The notes beneath the pieces are model-generated. The model had not been told where the DNA came from, searched no databases, and was given only the letters and a program-made list of their open reading frames with translations. A stretch of DNA of 64,000 bases. Source: Aurantiochytrium sp. KH105. Its lineage: Eukaryota; Sar; Bigyra; Thraustochytrida; Thraustochytriidae. The translations under genes were made by a program, and so were the position numbers. The DNA lies in assembly GCA_003116975.1 (NCBI GenBank), contig BGKB01000107.1:62001-126000 (forward strand), given 5' to 3'. Positions 49,217 to 59,123 of the stretch are shown in pieces. How positions within the stretch are numbered: the first letter of the stretch is position 1; each line of letters begins with the position of its first letter.

Positions 49217-50335
49217 ATGGCGCCCACGGCGCGCCGCAGCGAGAAGAAGTCCTTCACAACGTGCTCGGAGAACGGGTGTGCCAAGCTCGCGAGGCGCGGC
49301 GGCAAGTGCGTAAGGCATGGCGGCGGGTACAGGTGCAAGGCTGAGGGCTGCACGCACAGCACAGCGGGGCCGAACAAGTTTTGCGTCTCGCACGGCGGCG
49401 GACGCAAGTGTACGCACCCAATGGGCTGCCGAAAGACCGCGAGGACGTCCTTGGGTCTCTGCTCAACGCACGGTGGAAAGCCGCGCTGCTCGGAACCCGG
49501 CTGCACGCGTTTTGCGCGTCTCAAATCCAAGTGCAATCGCCATGGAGGCAAATACTTTTGCTCGCATCCCTCTGGTTGCCGTAGGACGTGCGATGGGCCC
49601 ATGGACCTTTGCAGGGCTCATGGAGGCGGCCGTAATTGCGCAGTCAAAAATTGCGCCCATGCCGCAAAGCAAGGAGGTCGCTGCTTTGCGCATGGCGGCG
49701 GCGCGCGATGCACTGTGCCTTCGTGCCACAAGGTTCCAAAGATGCAAGGCATGTGCATGTCGCACTATCGCTTCCACTCAAAGGACATAACGAGTCGCGC
49801 TCCTGACATCACTCTCGCTCCACAGAATGAAGCGCCCGCCTCTCTTTACAACAATGAGCTTATTAACGACAACTTGAGTGCGCATAATGAACGCGGTGTA
49901 TCAGACTTGGCGTTCAAAATCGCTGTTGCGGCCGCACTCGCCAAGAGACACGCTCCTGCGCGTGATCTCACCGCGCTTCGGGAACACGACGTTGATTGTG
50001 ATTCTTCCAGTTCACCTACGGATTCTGGATCGTCTACTCCCTCGATTTCTTCGCGGACGTCCATACCGCTATTGTGGCAAGCGCCAGTATGGGCGCCGTG
50101 CTCGCTAGGCTCGCAGGTCTCGCAATCGTCTCCGGGAACAACGCCCCCGCAAGTTTCGCAAGTCCCGATTCTTCGGCCGCACATTTCGCAAGAGCCGTCA
50201 TCAAATCCAAGTCTTCTGATGCTGCAGGCGCGAGCAGAACCTATCTCCTCGTCTCTGCTTCCTTTGCCATTCTCGCCAAACTTGACTTCCTTAGCTTCGG
50301 CCATCCCTCTTGCGTCTTCAATTCCAGACGCGTGA
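49217..50335 (+). CDS. HGGG-repeat zinc-finger protein (WRKY19-like type)
   Basis: 372 aa from ATG 49217. Residues about 10-175 are six or seven tandem Cys/His modules of about 24-26 residues of the form C-x(4)-C...GG-x-C-x(2)-HGGG/K-x(2)-C. Visible ones are 'RHGGGYRC', 'SHGGGRKC', 'THGGKPRC', 'RHGGKYFC', 'AHGGGRNC' and 'AHGGGARC'. Such proteins are often labelled WRKY19-like in oomycete and other stramenopile genomes and probably bind zinc and nucleic acid. The rest is Ser/Pro-rich and disordered, ending in a Lys run. No WRKY domain proper is present. A transcription-factor role is inference. Confidence 0.82.
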   Translation: MAPTARRSEKKSFTTCSENGCAKLARRGGKCVRHGGGYRCKAEGCTHSTAGPNKFCVSHGGGRKCTHPMGCRKTARTSLGLCSTHGGKPRCSEPGCTRFARLKSKCNRHGGKYFCSHPSGCRRTCDGPMDLCRAHGGGRNCAVKNCAHAAKQGGRCFAHGGGARCTVPSCHKVPKMQGMCMSHYRFHSKDITSRAPDITLAPQNEAPASLYNNELINDNLSAHNERGVSDLAFKIAVAAALAKRHAPARDLTALREHDVDCDSSSSPTDSGSSTPSISSRTSIPLLWQAPVWAPCSLGSQVSQSSPGTTPPQVSQVPILRPHISQEPSSNPSLLMLQARAEPISSSLLPLPFSPNLTSLASAIPLASSIPDA

Positions 50336-50596
50336 AGAAAAAGAAGAAGAAGAGGACCTGAAAAGTACTATTTTGTCAATCAATTATTGTCGACATCAAA
50401 GCGTAGACCTCTACTTTGTGTTCTTTGTGGTAAAGTGCAGACTTGCTCCAGGCTCCGTTTCGCGAAGGTTATGCCTCGAGCTTGCTCGATCCTCGCATCA
50501 AGGAACGCACTTTCGCACGCAAGCAGGCGAAACAAAGGTGACGAAAATACCAAAGGTTCCAAAGGCGCCAGCACCAGAACCAACCAAATAGAGAGA

Positions 50597-50630
<34 letters not shown>

Positions 50631-50690
50631 CTACAATTCCGTGCGCACGGACTCGGCCTCGGGAGTCCTTTACCTCGCCTTGAGCACAAG
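50336..50690. other. DDX31 upstream region with (AGAC)n tract
   Basis: The 5' flank of the DEAD-box gene; an (AGAC)n repeat runs from about 50597 to 50630. No gene seen. Confidence 0.55.
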
Positions 50691-53168
50691 ATGCTTCTCA
50701 ACATTATCGAGGACGGCGACGATGCGCCGTCGCCGCCCCCTTCTGCACGCAAGAAGCGCACTAATCCGCAGCAGCAGCAGCAACGCCGGCACCAAGAGGT
50801 CAAGCGTGCCAAGATGGCGCCTGGCGCGCGGACCAACGCTTCGAGGCCCGTTGCGCAGCGAGGAGCTGCGCAGGCAGCCAACAAGCAGCGCCAGTCGCAA
50901 GGGCAAGAGCAAAAGTCTTTTGCACGGGCACCCAAGCCCGTCGCAACCGCTAACGCAACAGCCAATGGCGTCGAGACGAGCTCCGCCCCCGCCGCCCCTG
51001 CCGCCACCGCCGCAACCCCCGCCCCCGCCACTCAACGCAAGAATCTGAAAACGACATCTTTCCCGAAGCGCCAGCAACAGCAGCAAAAGCAGCAGCCACG
51101 CCATAGCAAAGCTGCGCAGTCAACGTCTGTGGCAACTTCTACAGCAGTCTCAAGCGCCAAAAAGCGTCCGCGGCCTGAAAGCAATGGTAGCGCTCCCCAA
51201 GCTGTCTCGCGCGTGGCTACGGCTACACCCTCGGCCCCTCCTCGCGTTGCCACACCTTCAGCTCCTCCGCGTGAGCAGCATGCAGACCTCTCGTTCGATG
51301 AGCTGGGCCTGTCGACCGAGCTTTCGAGCCTTCTCGTGGCGCCCACGAGCGAAAATGGCATGGGCTTCATCCGACCCACCCTTGTCCAGTCGCGTGCCAT
51401 TCCTGCTCTTGTAGACGGGCGCGACGTCCTCATCAAAAGTCAGACCGGGTCCGGCAAGACACTTGCCTTTGGACTGCCAATCATTAACAGTCTCCACAGA
51501 CGCGAGGAGAGAATTTCTCGTTCGAGCGGTCTCCGTGCACTCATCCTCTCTCCCACACGCGAGCTCTGCTACCAGATTATGCAAGTACTCGAGCGCGTGT
51601 CGAAGCCGTTTCACTGGCTCATTATTGGTTCTCTGATCGGTGGCGAGAAACGAAAGAGCGAGAAAGCACGTCTCCGCAAAGGATTCAATGTTCTCGTTGC
51701 CACGCCAGGTCGCTTCCAGGATCACCTCAAGAACACGCAGACGCTTGGCGATACGCTTCGCAAGGGTGCACTGGAGTGGCTCGTTCTTGATGAGGCAGAT
51801 CGACTTACGGATCCTGGTTTCTCCAAGCAAATCGAGTCGATCCTCGACTGGATCGACGAGAACGTCAAGACCGAGGAGCGCGTTCGCACACAGACCGTTC
51901 TTTGTTCTGCAACGCTTAGTAGCGAGGTCAAGGAACTCTCAAATCGCAGCCTTCACGACCCAGTTACTATCGATATCGACCCAGCCGAGGCGGCGCGCGC
52001 AATGGCTGCCGCCTCCGGGTCGCTTTCGGGGGCCGGAGCAGAAGGAGACGAGGTTGCAGAGAATGAGGTCGTTGGCAGTGAGGCAGTCGCTGTGCCAAGC
52101 ACGTTAATGCAGCACTACATGATTGTTGAGCAAAAGCAACGCCTTGCCGCGCTTTGCAGCTTTGTTCTCCGTCAGGTCAAGCGCTATCGCTACAACGTCA
52201 AGATGCTTCTCTTTGTATCGTGCCGAGCAGTCGTTGACTTTTTGCATGCCGTTCTGACCAAGATCGAGTGGCCTCCTCGGCGAAAGTCGGACCTTGGCGA
52301 CAGCGACGACGAAGACGATGACGACGCTGCCATGGATCACAACAGAGGCATGGGCACGAACTGGTGGAAGTTGCACGGCAGTATCGACCAGGCGGAGCGC
52401 CGCAAGGCTATCAAAGACTTTAGCAAGGCGAACCACGGCGTTCTCATTTGCACCGATGTTGCAGCTCGTGGTCTTGATCTCCCCTTTGTGGATTGGATTG
52501 TGCAGTATGATCCTCCTAGTGAAATTTCCGAGTACGTGCATCGCGTTGGACGCACGGCGCGCTCCGGACAACGAGGATCGGCGCTCATTTTTCTTACGCC
52601 CTCTGAGCAGGCGTATTTGGGAATTTTGCAAAAGCATGGAATGCGACTTTCCCAGATGCACGTGCAGACTGTGTACGCTGCGCTCTCAAAGTACGCGATC
52701 CCGGCCGGGGAGGCTGCGGCTCCTGCCCGACGGGCCAAGGCCAGATCCAGCGCGCTCCTCAAAGCCCAGAATGACCCCGAAGCCGCCGCAGGTCTCTTGC
52801 AAGTGAAGATTGAGGATCTCGTCGACAGCGGTGCCGCAACGCGGGAAGGTGTCAAGGGAAAGAAGAAGCCTGCTTTTCGCGGATCTCTCAAAGCCCGCGC
52901 TGAGGACGCATTTGTTGCCTATGTGCGCGCCTACGCTGTGCACTCGAAAGAGACGAAACACATCTTTCACCCGAAGCAGCTTCATCTCGGTCATGTGGCA
53001 CGAGCCTTTGGTCTCCGGGAACAGCCCAAGGGCGTGAGTTCGACCAGCAAGACTCGTTTTGTCGCCAAGAAGGAATACAAGTCCAAGAAAAAGTCTGAGC
53101 GGGACTTTGAGAAGCTTGCTCGCAAGGTCTCGCAAAACGTCAAGACCCACTCTGAGTTTTCTGCATAA
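50691..53168 (+). CDS. DDX31: DEAD-box RNA helicase, DDX31/Dbp7 type
   Basis: An 825-aa nucleolar-type helicase of 60S ribosome assembly. The N-terminal 200 residues are low-complexity (Ala, Gln, Pro). The core has 'RPTLVQSRAIPAL' (Q-motif region), Walker A 'TGSGKT' near residue 253, 'GSLIGGEKRKSEKARLRKG' (typical of Dbp7/DDX31), 'VLDEADRLTD' near 367 and 'CSATLS'. A second RecA domain has 'DVAARGLDLP' and 'YVHRVGRTARSG'. It ends with a DUF4217-like stretch ('RAEDAFVAYVRAY' ... 'HLGHVARAFGLREQPKG'). An acidic insertion interrupts the second domain ('GDSDDEDDDDAAMD'). All catalytic motifs are intact. Confidence 0.94.
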   Translation: MLLNIIEDGDDAPSPPPSARKKRTNPQQQQQRRHQEVKRAKMAPGARTNASRPVAQRGAAQAANKQRQSQGQEQKSFARAPKPVATANATANGVETSSAPAAPAATAATPAPATQRKNLKTTSFPKRQQQQQKQQPRHSKAAQSTSVATSTAVSSAKKRPRPESNGSAPQAVSRVATATPSAPPRVATPSAPPREQHADLSFDELGLSTELSSLLVAPTSENGMGFIRPTLVQSRAIPALVDGRDVLIKSQTGSGKTLAFGLPIINSLHRREERISRSSGLRALILSPTRELCYQIMQVLERVSKPFHWLIIGSLIGGEKRKSEKARLRKGFNVLVATPGRFQDHLKNTQTLGDTLRKGALEWLVLDEADRLTDPGFSKQIESILDWIDENVKTEERVRTQTVLCSATLSSEVKELSNRSLHDPVTIDIDPAEAARAMAAASGSLSGAGAEGDEVAENEVVGSEAVAVPSTLMQHYMIVEQKQRLAALCSFVLRQVKRYRYNVKMLLFVSCRAVVDFLHAVLTKIEWPPRRKSDLGDSDDEDDDDAAMDHNRGMGTNWWKLHGSIDQAERRKAIKDFSKANHGVLICTDVAARGLDLPFVDWIVQYDPPSEISEYVHRVGRTARSGQRGSALIFLTPSEQAYLGILQKHGMRLSQMHVQTVYAALSKYAIPAGEAAAPARRAKARSSALLKAQNDPEAAAGLLQVKIEDLVDSGAATREGVKGKKKPAFRGSLKARAEDAFVAYVRAYAVHSKETKHIFHPKQLHLGHVARAFGLREQPKGVSSTSKTRFVAKKEYKSKKKSERDFEKLARKVSQNVKTHSEFSA

Positions 53169-53824
53169 AACCTGCACCCCCTTGCGTGAGAGGCAGTCAA
53201 AGAACAAAAATTGAATAAAGTGGTAAAGTTTCGAACTCTTTTTCAAGGCGCAAACTAGGCCTAATATCGATCTGACACTTGAACGCCGAACGCTGGTGGC
53301 TCAAGCGATACAGTACGCTCGGTGCTTTTGAGATTGTCAGAAGTGAACAAAAAGCGCAAAATTTTAATAACTGATCCGGGCAGGTGGGTTTGTTCTGATT
53401 GCGTCTCGCTAAAGACGAACGCAAGTGGGTGGTCAATGTACATTTTTGCAAAACGAAGCAGAGCTGAGTGAATCTTGGACCCAATTTGAAACAGTCTGGC
53501 GAGGTCCAAGGTAAACAGCAGGAGCATCAAACCAGCGCTCTTATCGCAATCTCGAACTTTTTGACGGCGGCGTACAAATATCACTTTAGGCATGAACTAA
53601 TTTTGCGAAGTGATTGCACTACAAAAACCAACGAAATTCATTTTTTTTTCACAACCAACACACAACACGTATGGAGGGAGAATGAGAGAGGCTCAGAGAA
53701 ATATATCAAGACCGCACACAGCTGCACGAGCTACAACTGCAAGCCTGAGGGCTCGGGACGAAAGAGATGCGAACGGCCAAAATAATTCAAAGGAAAAAAG
53801 AGTAAGAAAAAGAGCAGAACCAGA
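53169..53824. other. Convergent spacer between DDX31 and USP10-like genes
   Basis: AT-richer 3' flanks with TAGGCCTA at 53256-53263. Open frames of about 100 codons on either strand show no family resemblance and I do not call them. Confidence 0.55.
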
Positions 53825-55852
53825 CTAGTGTTTCCGTGAGTAAAAAAGCAAATAAGCGTCACGGTTGTCAAGCACCTCACTGAGCGATTTGGGCTTGGCT
53901 TTGCCATCGTTGTGCTCCATCCAGGCGCCCGTAGCGGTGTCCAGGGTCCAGGAAATGTAGTGGCCCTGCACAGCCGCATTTCCTTGGTGTTGCACGACAG
54001 CGTGCAGTTGGTACTCACGAAGTTCTGCCGGCGACGAGATGCGCGTCGCAAAAGTGCCAGACGGAACCATCGAAGGGACCGCCCCAGGGCCCGCTGCCGC
54101 TATTGGTTCTGTTCCTGGCTCTCCTGCACCCGCTGTTGCTGAAATCGCTGCTGAAGATGATGCCGCAGAAGAGGCAGCAGCGCCTTGCGCGTGCAGCTGC
54201 TGTCTTAACTTGGTCGACAAGTAGTTGTCCGGAATGACTAGTTTGGACGGATACGTCACAAGCTTGTTGAGCTTGAGCGGACTGTTCGTCTTTTTATCGT
54301 ACACGAACCGTTTGAGATGCAGAATCAGCACGCGCGGGAGCTTGTCAAAGAGCAGAGATTTTTGTCCACGCTGAATGTTGCCGTGTTTCTGCGACAGGAG
54401 GTCCGTGAGGATCTCCGGGGACATGAAGAGGTCCAGACCGTCTAAAACGGATCGCACCGCCTTGTTGAGCACCTCGAGCTGCAGACACATGAATGGCTGC
54501 AGTGTAATGGATTCGCGCGCTCCTGGAGTTCGCAGACTGCTGCGCACGATGCCCTGGAAGCTCTCCGAAATAAAGGTCTGCACCGACGCCTCGTCATCGT
54601 CGTGGTGGTGCCCGACCCTGGTTGTGACGTGGTTTCGCCCCTTGCGACCCACTTCCTGCCAGCCGTCGGCATCCGCGTCTCCGTCTCCGCTCGACTCGTC
54701 GGCCCAGGCGCCCATGTTTGAAGCCTCGATGCTTTCGAGCGAGACATCCAGATGGTTGTTTCCATGGGCAGCCTCGTTGTTGCTACCATTTGCCCACGGC
54801 GCATCTGAGGAGGGTGACTCTGACGAGGATGAAGCGCCAGACTTGAGGAGGGCTACCTGCTCATCGTTGAGGCGATCCAAGAGCCATTCGAGGAACTCAT
54901 GGGCATCCTGCTGCGGCACGTGGACCCGAACTCGAGTTTCCTCCGAGGTCGGATCCTTTTGAATGCGATTGGTGAGGCCCTGGTTCTCGAAAAAGTCCCG
55001 AATGAGCCAAATAAATTCGTCAGGCCGCACTGCTGTGGCGCCTGCTGTCACTGGACGATCGAGGTACGCCTTTGCGAGCTGCTCGGATCCAAGAAGTTCC
55101 ACTGCCAGCTCGGACAAACTACGAAGGGTCTGCACCTCCTCAAGACGTTCGGCATCGAGAGATGCCTCAAGATCTGGGATCTTGTCGAGAACAGCGAACC
55201 AGACGGAGCCGAGCGAAGGTGTCAAGACTAGACTCTGGATTACAGCGTTGATGAAGCACGTGTTGCCCAGATTGTACAACCCACGCCTTGCCGATACAAG
55301 CGTTTTGCGCTCTGGCGCGTCGAGGTCGAGCCGGTGTTTGGCTTTGCGTTGCACGAGCGCTCGCAAGTACGAGGCCATTTCGGCCTTGGCGTTCGGTGGG
55401 TTCGAGATTTCCTCGGGCACATTCGATGCCTGCTGCTGCTGCTGCTGCTGCTGGTGCTGCTGTTGCTGGGCAGCCTGGACGGGTTCTTGTTGCACGACCT
55501 GGGGCGTCGTTTTCTGCTGCGAAGGTTGGACGGCGGCAGGCGCAGTGGCCGCCGCGGGAGGCTGCGTCACAAGGAGCTTGTGGGGCTTGTGCCACACCGA
55601 GATGGGAGCAGCGGCGGGGCCGCTGTCGTTCGCCGCTGTGGCGGCTGCTGTTGCTGCTGCGCGATTCGTCTGTGCTTTCGTAGGCGCGCCATTTTGCGCA
55701 GCGCCGGGGCCTGCGCTCGTGCTCGCGCTCGTGGCCGCGGCGGCAGCGGCGGCGGCGCGCGACTTGCGCTGTAGCGCTGCCTTCACCGCGGGATGATCGC
55801 CAGCCGAGATGTCACGCACCTCCTCCGCCGAGAACCTGCCAAAGGCCAGCAT
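53825..55852 (-). CDS. Ubiquitin-specific protease, USP10-like
   Basis: A 675-aa deubiquitinase. Residues 1-150 are Ala/Gln-rich and disordered. The USP domain starts with the Cys box 'GLYNLGNTCFINAVIQSL' (catalytic Cys at residue 199) and continues through 'QQDAHEFLEWLLDRLND'. An acidic insert follows, then 'LPRVLILHLKRFVYD' and the His box 'VQGHYISWT' (His at residue 631), 'WMEHNDGKAK' (Asp) and 'AYLLFYSR'. The arrangement, with the 'FQGIVRSSLRTPGARESITLQPF' region, is closest to USP10/Ubp3, which in other eukaryotes act with G3BP/Bre5 in stress granules and ribosome quality control. No CxxC zinc ribbon is evident. Active-site residues are complete. Confidence 0.88.
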   Translation of the reverse strand: MLAFGRFSAEEVRDISAGDHPAVKAALQRKSRAAAAAAAATSASTSAGPGAAQNGAPTKAQTNRAAATAAATAANDSGPAAAPISVWHKPHKLLVTQPPAAATAPAAVQPSQQKTTPQVVQQEPVQAAQQQQHQQQQQQQQASNVPEEISNPPNAKAEMASYLRALVQRKAKHRLDLDAPERKTLVSARRGLYNLGNTCFINAVIQSLVLTPSLGSVWFAVLDKIPDLEASLDAERLEEVQTLRSLSELAVELLGSEQLAKAYLDRPVTAGATAVRPDEFIWLIRDFFENQGLTNRIQKDPTSEETRVRVHVPQQDAHEFLEWLLDRLNDEQVALLKSGASSSSESPSSDAPWANGSNNEAAHGNNHLDVSLESIEASNMGAWADESSGDGDADADGWQEVGRKGRNHVTTRVGHHHDDDEASVQTFISESFQGIVRSSLRTPGARESITLQPFMCLQLEVLNKAVRSVLDGLDLFMSPEILTDLLSQKHGNIQRGQKSLLFDKLPRVLILHLKRFVYDKKTNSPLKLNKLVTYPSKLVIPDNYLSTKLRQQLHAQGAAASSAASSSAAISATAGAGEPGTEPIAAAGPGAVPSMVPSGTFATRISSPAELREYQLHAVVQHQGNAAVQGHYISWTLDTATGAWMEHNDGKAKPKSLSEVLDNRDAYLLFYSRKH

Positions 55853-57769
55853 TTTCTCGTGCGCGCGCGCGAGGGGAGCGTGCGCTTGACGCCCGCCGCG
55901 CTTCCGCGCTCGCTTTCCCGCACTCGCGGACCCGCGCTCGTGCAGCGGGCGGCGAATGATGTCTACTAGGTAGGCCTAAACAGTGACTAGGCCTAGGCCT
56001 AGGCCTAATGTAGTAAATCTTCATCATTGCAAGATGTGGTGCGCATAAGAAATCACTTGACTCACAGCCCACAAAGTACGGCACTGACGGCAGTAGGCCT
56101 GGGCCTTGGCCTTGGCCTGTGAAGATCATCATCAATCATCATCATCATCATTTTCGTCATTATCACCGTAGGTCTAGGCCTAGAAGACCATCAGAATTTA
56201 AGATTGTGAAGGGGCGGGCGAGTGAGCCCAGCCCGCTTACGCTTGTGGCCAGGCAAAAACTGTGAACGTGGGATCTCGGACTCGTCTGCGTCAGTCTGTG
56301 CTGCCACACCCTGCAGCAGCAGATCCGAGAGGGATCCGAAGAAACCAAATGGTGGTACACTTGGAAAGAACAAACTCGGTTCTGCAAGCCTTGACTGCGA
56401 TCGGCAGGTTTGATTCTTTGCTACCTTTTCCAAGTCTTTGGTGCGTTTTCTTCAGAAGAGACACAAGTATTTAGTATGCATCATTTCTACTCGAGAAGAG
56501 CAAAAGTTGGGCTCTTCAAGTTTTGACAGGATAACTTGACCCTGCATTGCCTTTTGCGTGTCACTGATGCATTTTTCAGCTTCCCGCGCACCATCAGACC
56601 CACGACAATCATTCTTCTCTCTTCCCCCTTCCCCCCTCCCAGACAACAAAACCCCCAAAATTGAGAACATCAACCAAAGACTACACTACCTCTATCTCCT
56701 CCGCGCCACGCCAACCTCTTCCTCCTCCTCCACAATTCCACATTTCCCAAGCGCACATCACCGCCACATCCCTCTCGGCCTCCGACGCCACCTCCGGCGC
56801 TTCTTCTGTCCTGCTTTCGCTCGCTCGCTCGCTCGCTCGCTCGCGCGCCAGCGAGCGCAGCGGGTCCACGACGTCGTCGCTGTGCGCACTCCCCAGCAGA
56901 CTCACAACACAACTGCCTCCCCGACGGAGAGAGACCGCGAGACAGACAGGCAGGCGGTCCGCGAGACACCCGCTCCCCAACCCCGCCGCCGCGAGGCCGC
57001 GCTGCGCAGCGCCGCGCAGCGCGCCGCAGGCAGGCAGGCAGGCAGGCAGGCAGGCCGCGTCGCGCCGCGCCGCGGGCCGTGCGGTCGCGCGGAAGGAACC
57101 GCGCGGAAGGAACCGCGGTTTGTCGAGGTTTTGAATTGGGTGCCCAGTTATAGATAGTATAGTCAGCCGGACCAGCTTGGCGAGGGAGCAGGAAAAGGGA
57201 GGAGAAGAAGAGTCCAGCCTGCGAGAGCAGAGCCCGAGCTCGCGCGCGACACGACCGTCTCCGCGCTGCGCTGCGTCGCGGGCATTCTCCGGCGGCGGCT
57301 CCTCCCCGCCCTCCCCCGGTCCCGCGCGGAGCACCGGCGCGCGGGCGAGGGCCGAAGGCGGCGCTCGCGACGTTGATCTCGCAGTCGAGCTCGCCGGCAA
57401 GCTCGACCTCGAGGCCGTGTCCTGCGACAGCTGACGTAGGTGCGCAAAAGCGTCCCACCCACCCCCGGGCGGAGGTACGTACGCACGTACGCGCAGACCA
57501 CGATCGAGCGGGTCGACCTCGTGCGCGGCAGCGGCGAGCGGGCGGGCAAGCGGGCGAGCCGGCCAGGCCAGGCTAGGCCAGGCCAGGCCTCGAGTGAGGG
57601 CGGGCGGAAGGCCTGCAGCGGAACGGAACGGGACGGGACGAGCGCACCGTGCCGCACGAGCTGTCTGTCTGTCTGACTATCTGTTAGGCCGACGACGGCG
57701 AGGCGTCTTGGCGCCGCGATACGCGACGAGAGGATCTACGAGACGCCTGTGAGCGTTGCTGCGCCCGCG
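55853..57769. other. Divergent spacer between USP10-like and FIS1-like genes
   Basis: About 1.9 kb without a supported gene. It contains TAGGCCTA sites at 55971-55978, a triple overlapping run at 55988-56007, and another at 56175-56182. There is a CT-rich stretch around 56590-56780, a (GGCA)n run at about 57026-57055, and a GC-rich stretch with long compositional open frames on both strands from 56820 to 57660. 'GGCCAGGCCAGGC' words lie near 57560-57595. Confidence 0.55.
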
Positions 57770-58684
57770 ATGTTTGCCAAGGAACTTGCCAACGCGGAGG
57801 CGCTGGCCACGACGGAGTTTCTACAGAAACTCAAGGCGGAGTACGACTGCGAGCTGCGCAAGGAGCACGCCTCGCACTTGTGCAAGCTGCGCTACGGAAG
57901 TCTGCTGTGCTGCAGCGCCAGCCGCGGCCTGACGCGCCGCGGCATCGAACTGCTCGAGGAACTCTACGCGCATCTGCAGCACGAACCACCGTCGACGCAG
58001 CCCATCACCCCCAAGAGCATCCCGGTGAGTGACGAACTCCCGCATGCACCTGTGCGCTTCGCGCAACGCGGTAACCATCTAGAGGGCGTCGAACCCGTGG
58101 TGGAGGACGGCTACGTTCTCCTCAGGTCTGTCAACCCGGACGACGGTGATGCCACAGACCAGGATGTCGACGTGGATGACTTTGACTCCCACAGCGGCGA
58201 GGGGGATACTGACGACGATGACGACGACGACGACGACGACGGATTCGAAAAGACCCCCTGGAGCGATGCCGGGGAGGACGAAGACCAAGACGCCGCCGAG
58301 CCCGAGCCAGTGACCCCAGGCTTTGACACCGACATCCCAGAGGATCCAGCGCGCGTGCTCACGCGACGTATCTCGGTGGATTCCCGTGGTGGACTTGGCT
58401 TTGCGGATGAGCCGATGCAAGAGTCGCTCATGCCCGTTGAGTGTCTTTATTACATTAGCCTTGCGTACTACCGCCTAGGGGATTACACCCCTGCGCTAGC
58501 TACCTGCGACAAGCTTCTTCAGGCCGCCGAGGGACTGCTCACCGATACAGTGTGTGAACGCACCCATCGTCTTCGCAAGGCTGTCACGTATGCTCGTCTC
58601 GGTCGCGGTGCTCTGGGTGTCTTTGTCACCATTGGCATGGTCGTCCCAGCTATTCTCTGGACGCGCGGCGCTCCCTCGAACTAG
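57770..58684 (+). CDS. FIS1: FIS1-like mitochondrial fission protein with acidic insertion
   Basis: 304 aa from ATG 57770. The N-terminal 72 residues match the first helices of FIS1 ('HLCKLRYGSLLCCSASRGLTRRGIELLEELY'; compare the RKGI.LLEELL block, split here to stay brief). The last 84 residues match the second TPR-like repeat and tail anchor ('ECLYYISLAYYRLGDYTPAL', 'CDKLLQ', then 'GALGVFVTIGMVVPAILW'). Between them lies an insertion of about 148 residues, rich in Asp/Glu (a D-run at about 58216-58240). Normal FIS1 is about 150 aa. FIS1 sits in the outer mitochondrial and peroxisomal membrane by its C-terminal anchor and helps recruit the dynamin machinery. The frame is continuous, so the insert is translated unless spliced; no good splice signals are obvious. 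Confidence 0.8.
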   Translation: MFAKELANAEALATTEFLQKLKAEYDCELRKEHASHLCKLRYGSLLCCSASRGLTRRGIELLEELYAHLQHEPPSTQPITPKSIPVSDELPHAPVRFAQRGNHLEGVEPVVEDGYVLLRSVNPDDGDATDQDVDVDDFDSHSGEGDTDDDDDDDDDDGFEKTPWSDAGEDEDQDAAEPEPVTPGFDTDIPEDPARVLTRRISVDSRGGLGFADEPMQESLMPVECLYYISLAYYRLGDYTPALATCDKLLQAAEGLLTDTVCERTHRLRKAVTYARLGRGALGVFVTIGMVVPAILWTRGAPSN

Positions 58685-59123
58685 CAGGCAAGCCAACGTA
58701 TCACATTGCATCGCATCGCATCGCATCGCATCGCATCGCATCGCATCGCATCGCATCGCATCGCATCGCATCGCATCGCATCGCATCGCATCGCATCGCA
58801 TCGCATCGCATCTCCATGCTCCGAGTAAGCGACACCCGTACGAGGTTGACCAAGAGGGAGGGTGTGCTCGAGGCCGCCCCCTGTACATATGCACGGTTCG
58901 TGCGCGTCTCAAATCGTCTTTGGCCCCTCCTCTGAACCGTCTTCATTTAGAACTTTTATTTATTTTATCATTCCTTTCTCTTTCTCCATGTTCGACTTGA
59001 CCCCTTGCCTCCTTTCTTTCCGTCGTACTACGTTGATCTCTGTCTCTATCTATTGAAGTGAAACGCAGGGATACGTCGGAGCATTGAGCCTGGGCCCAAG
59101 GAACACACCATCTCATCTTCATC
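58685..59123. other. Convergent spacer with (GCATC)n pentanucleotide repeat
   Basis: A run of about 21 GCATC units spans 58708-58812, starting 24 bases after the FIS1-like stop codon. The remainder is T/C-rich. No gene seen. Confidence 0.9.

Noticed and set aside
56558-57660. Several long Arg/Ala-rich frames on both strands upstream of the FIS1-like gene
   Set aside because: GC-rich low-complexity DNA without stop codons; no start context, domain or conservation visible.
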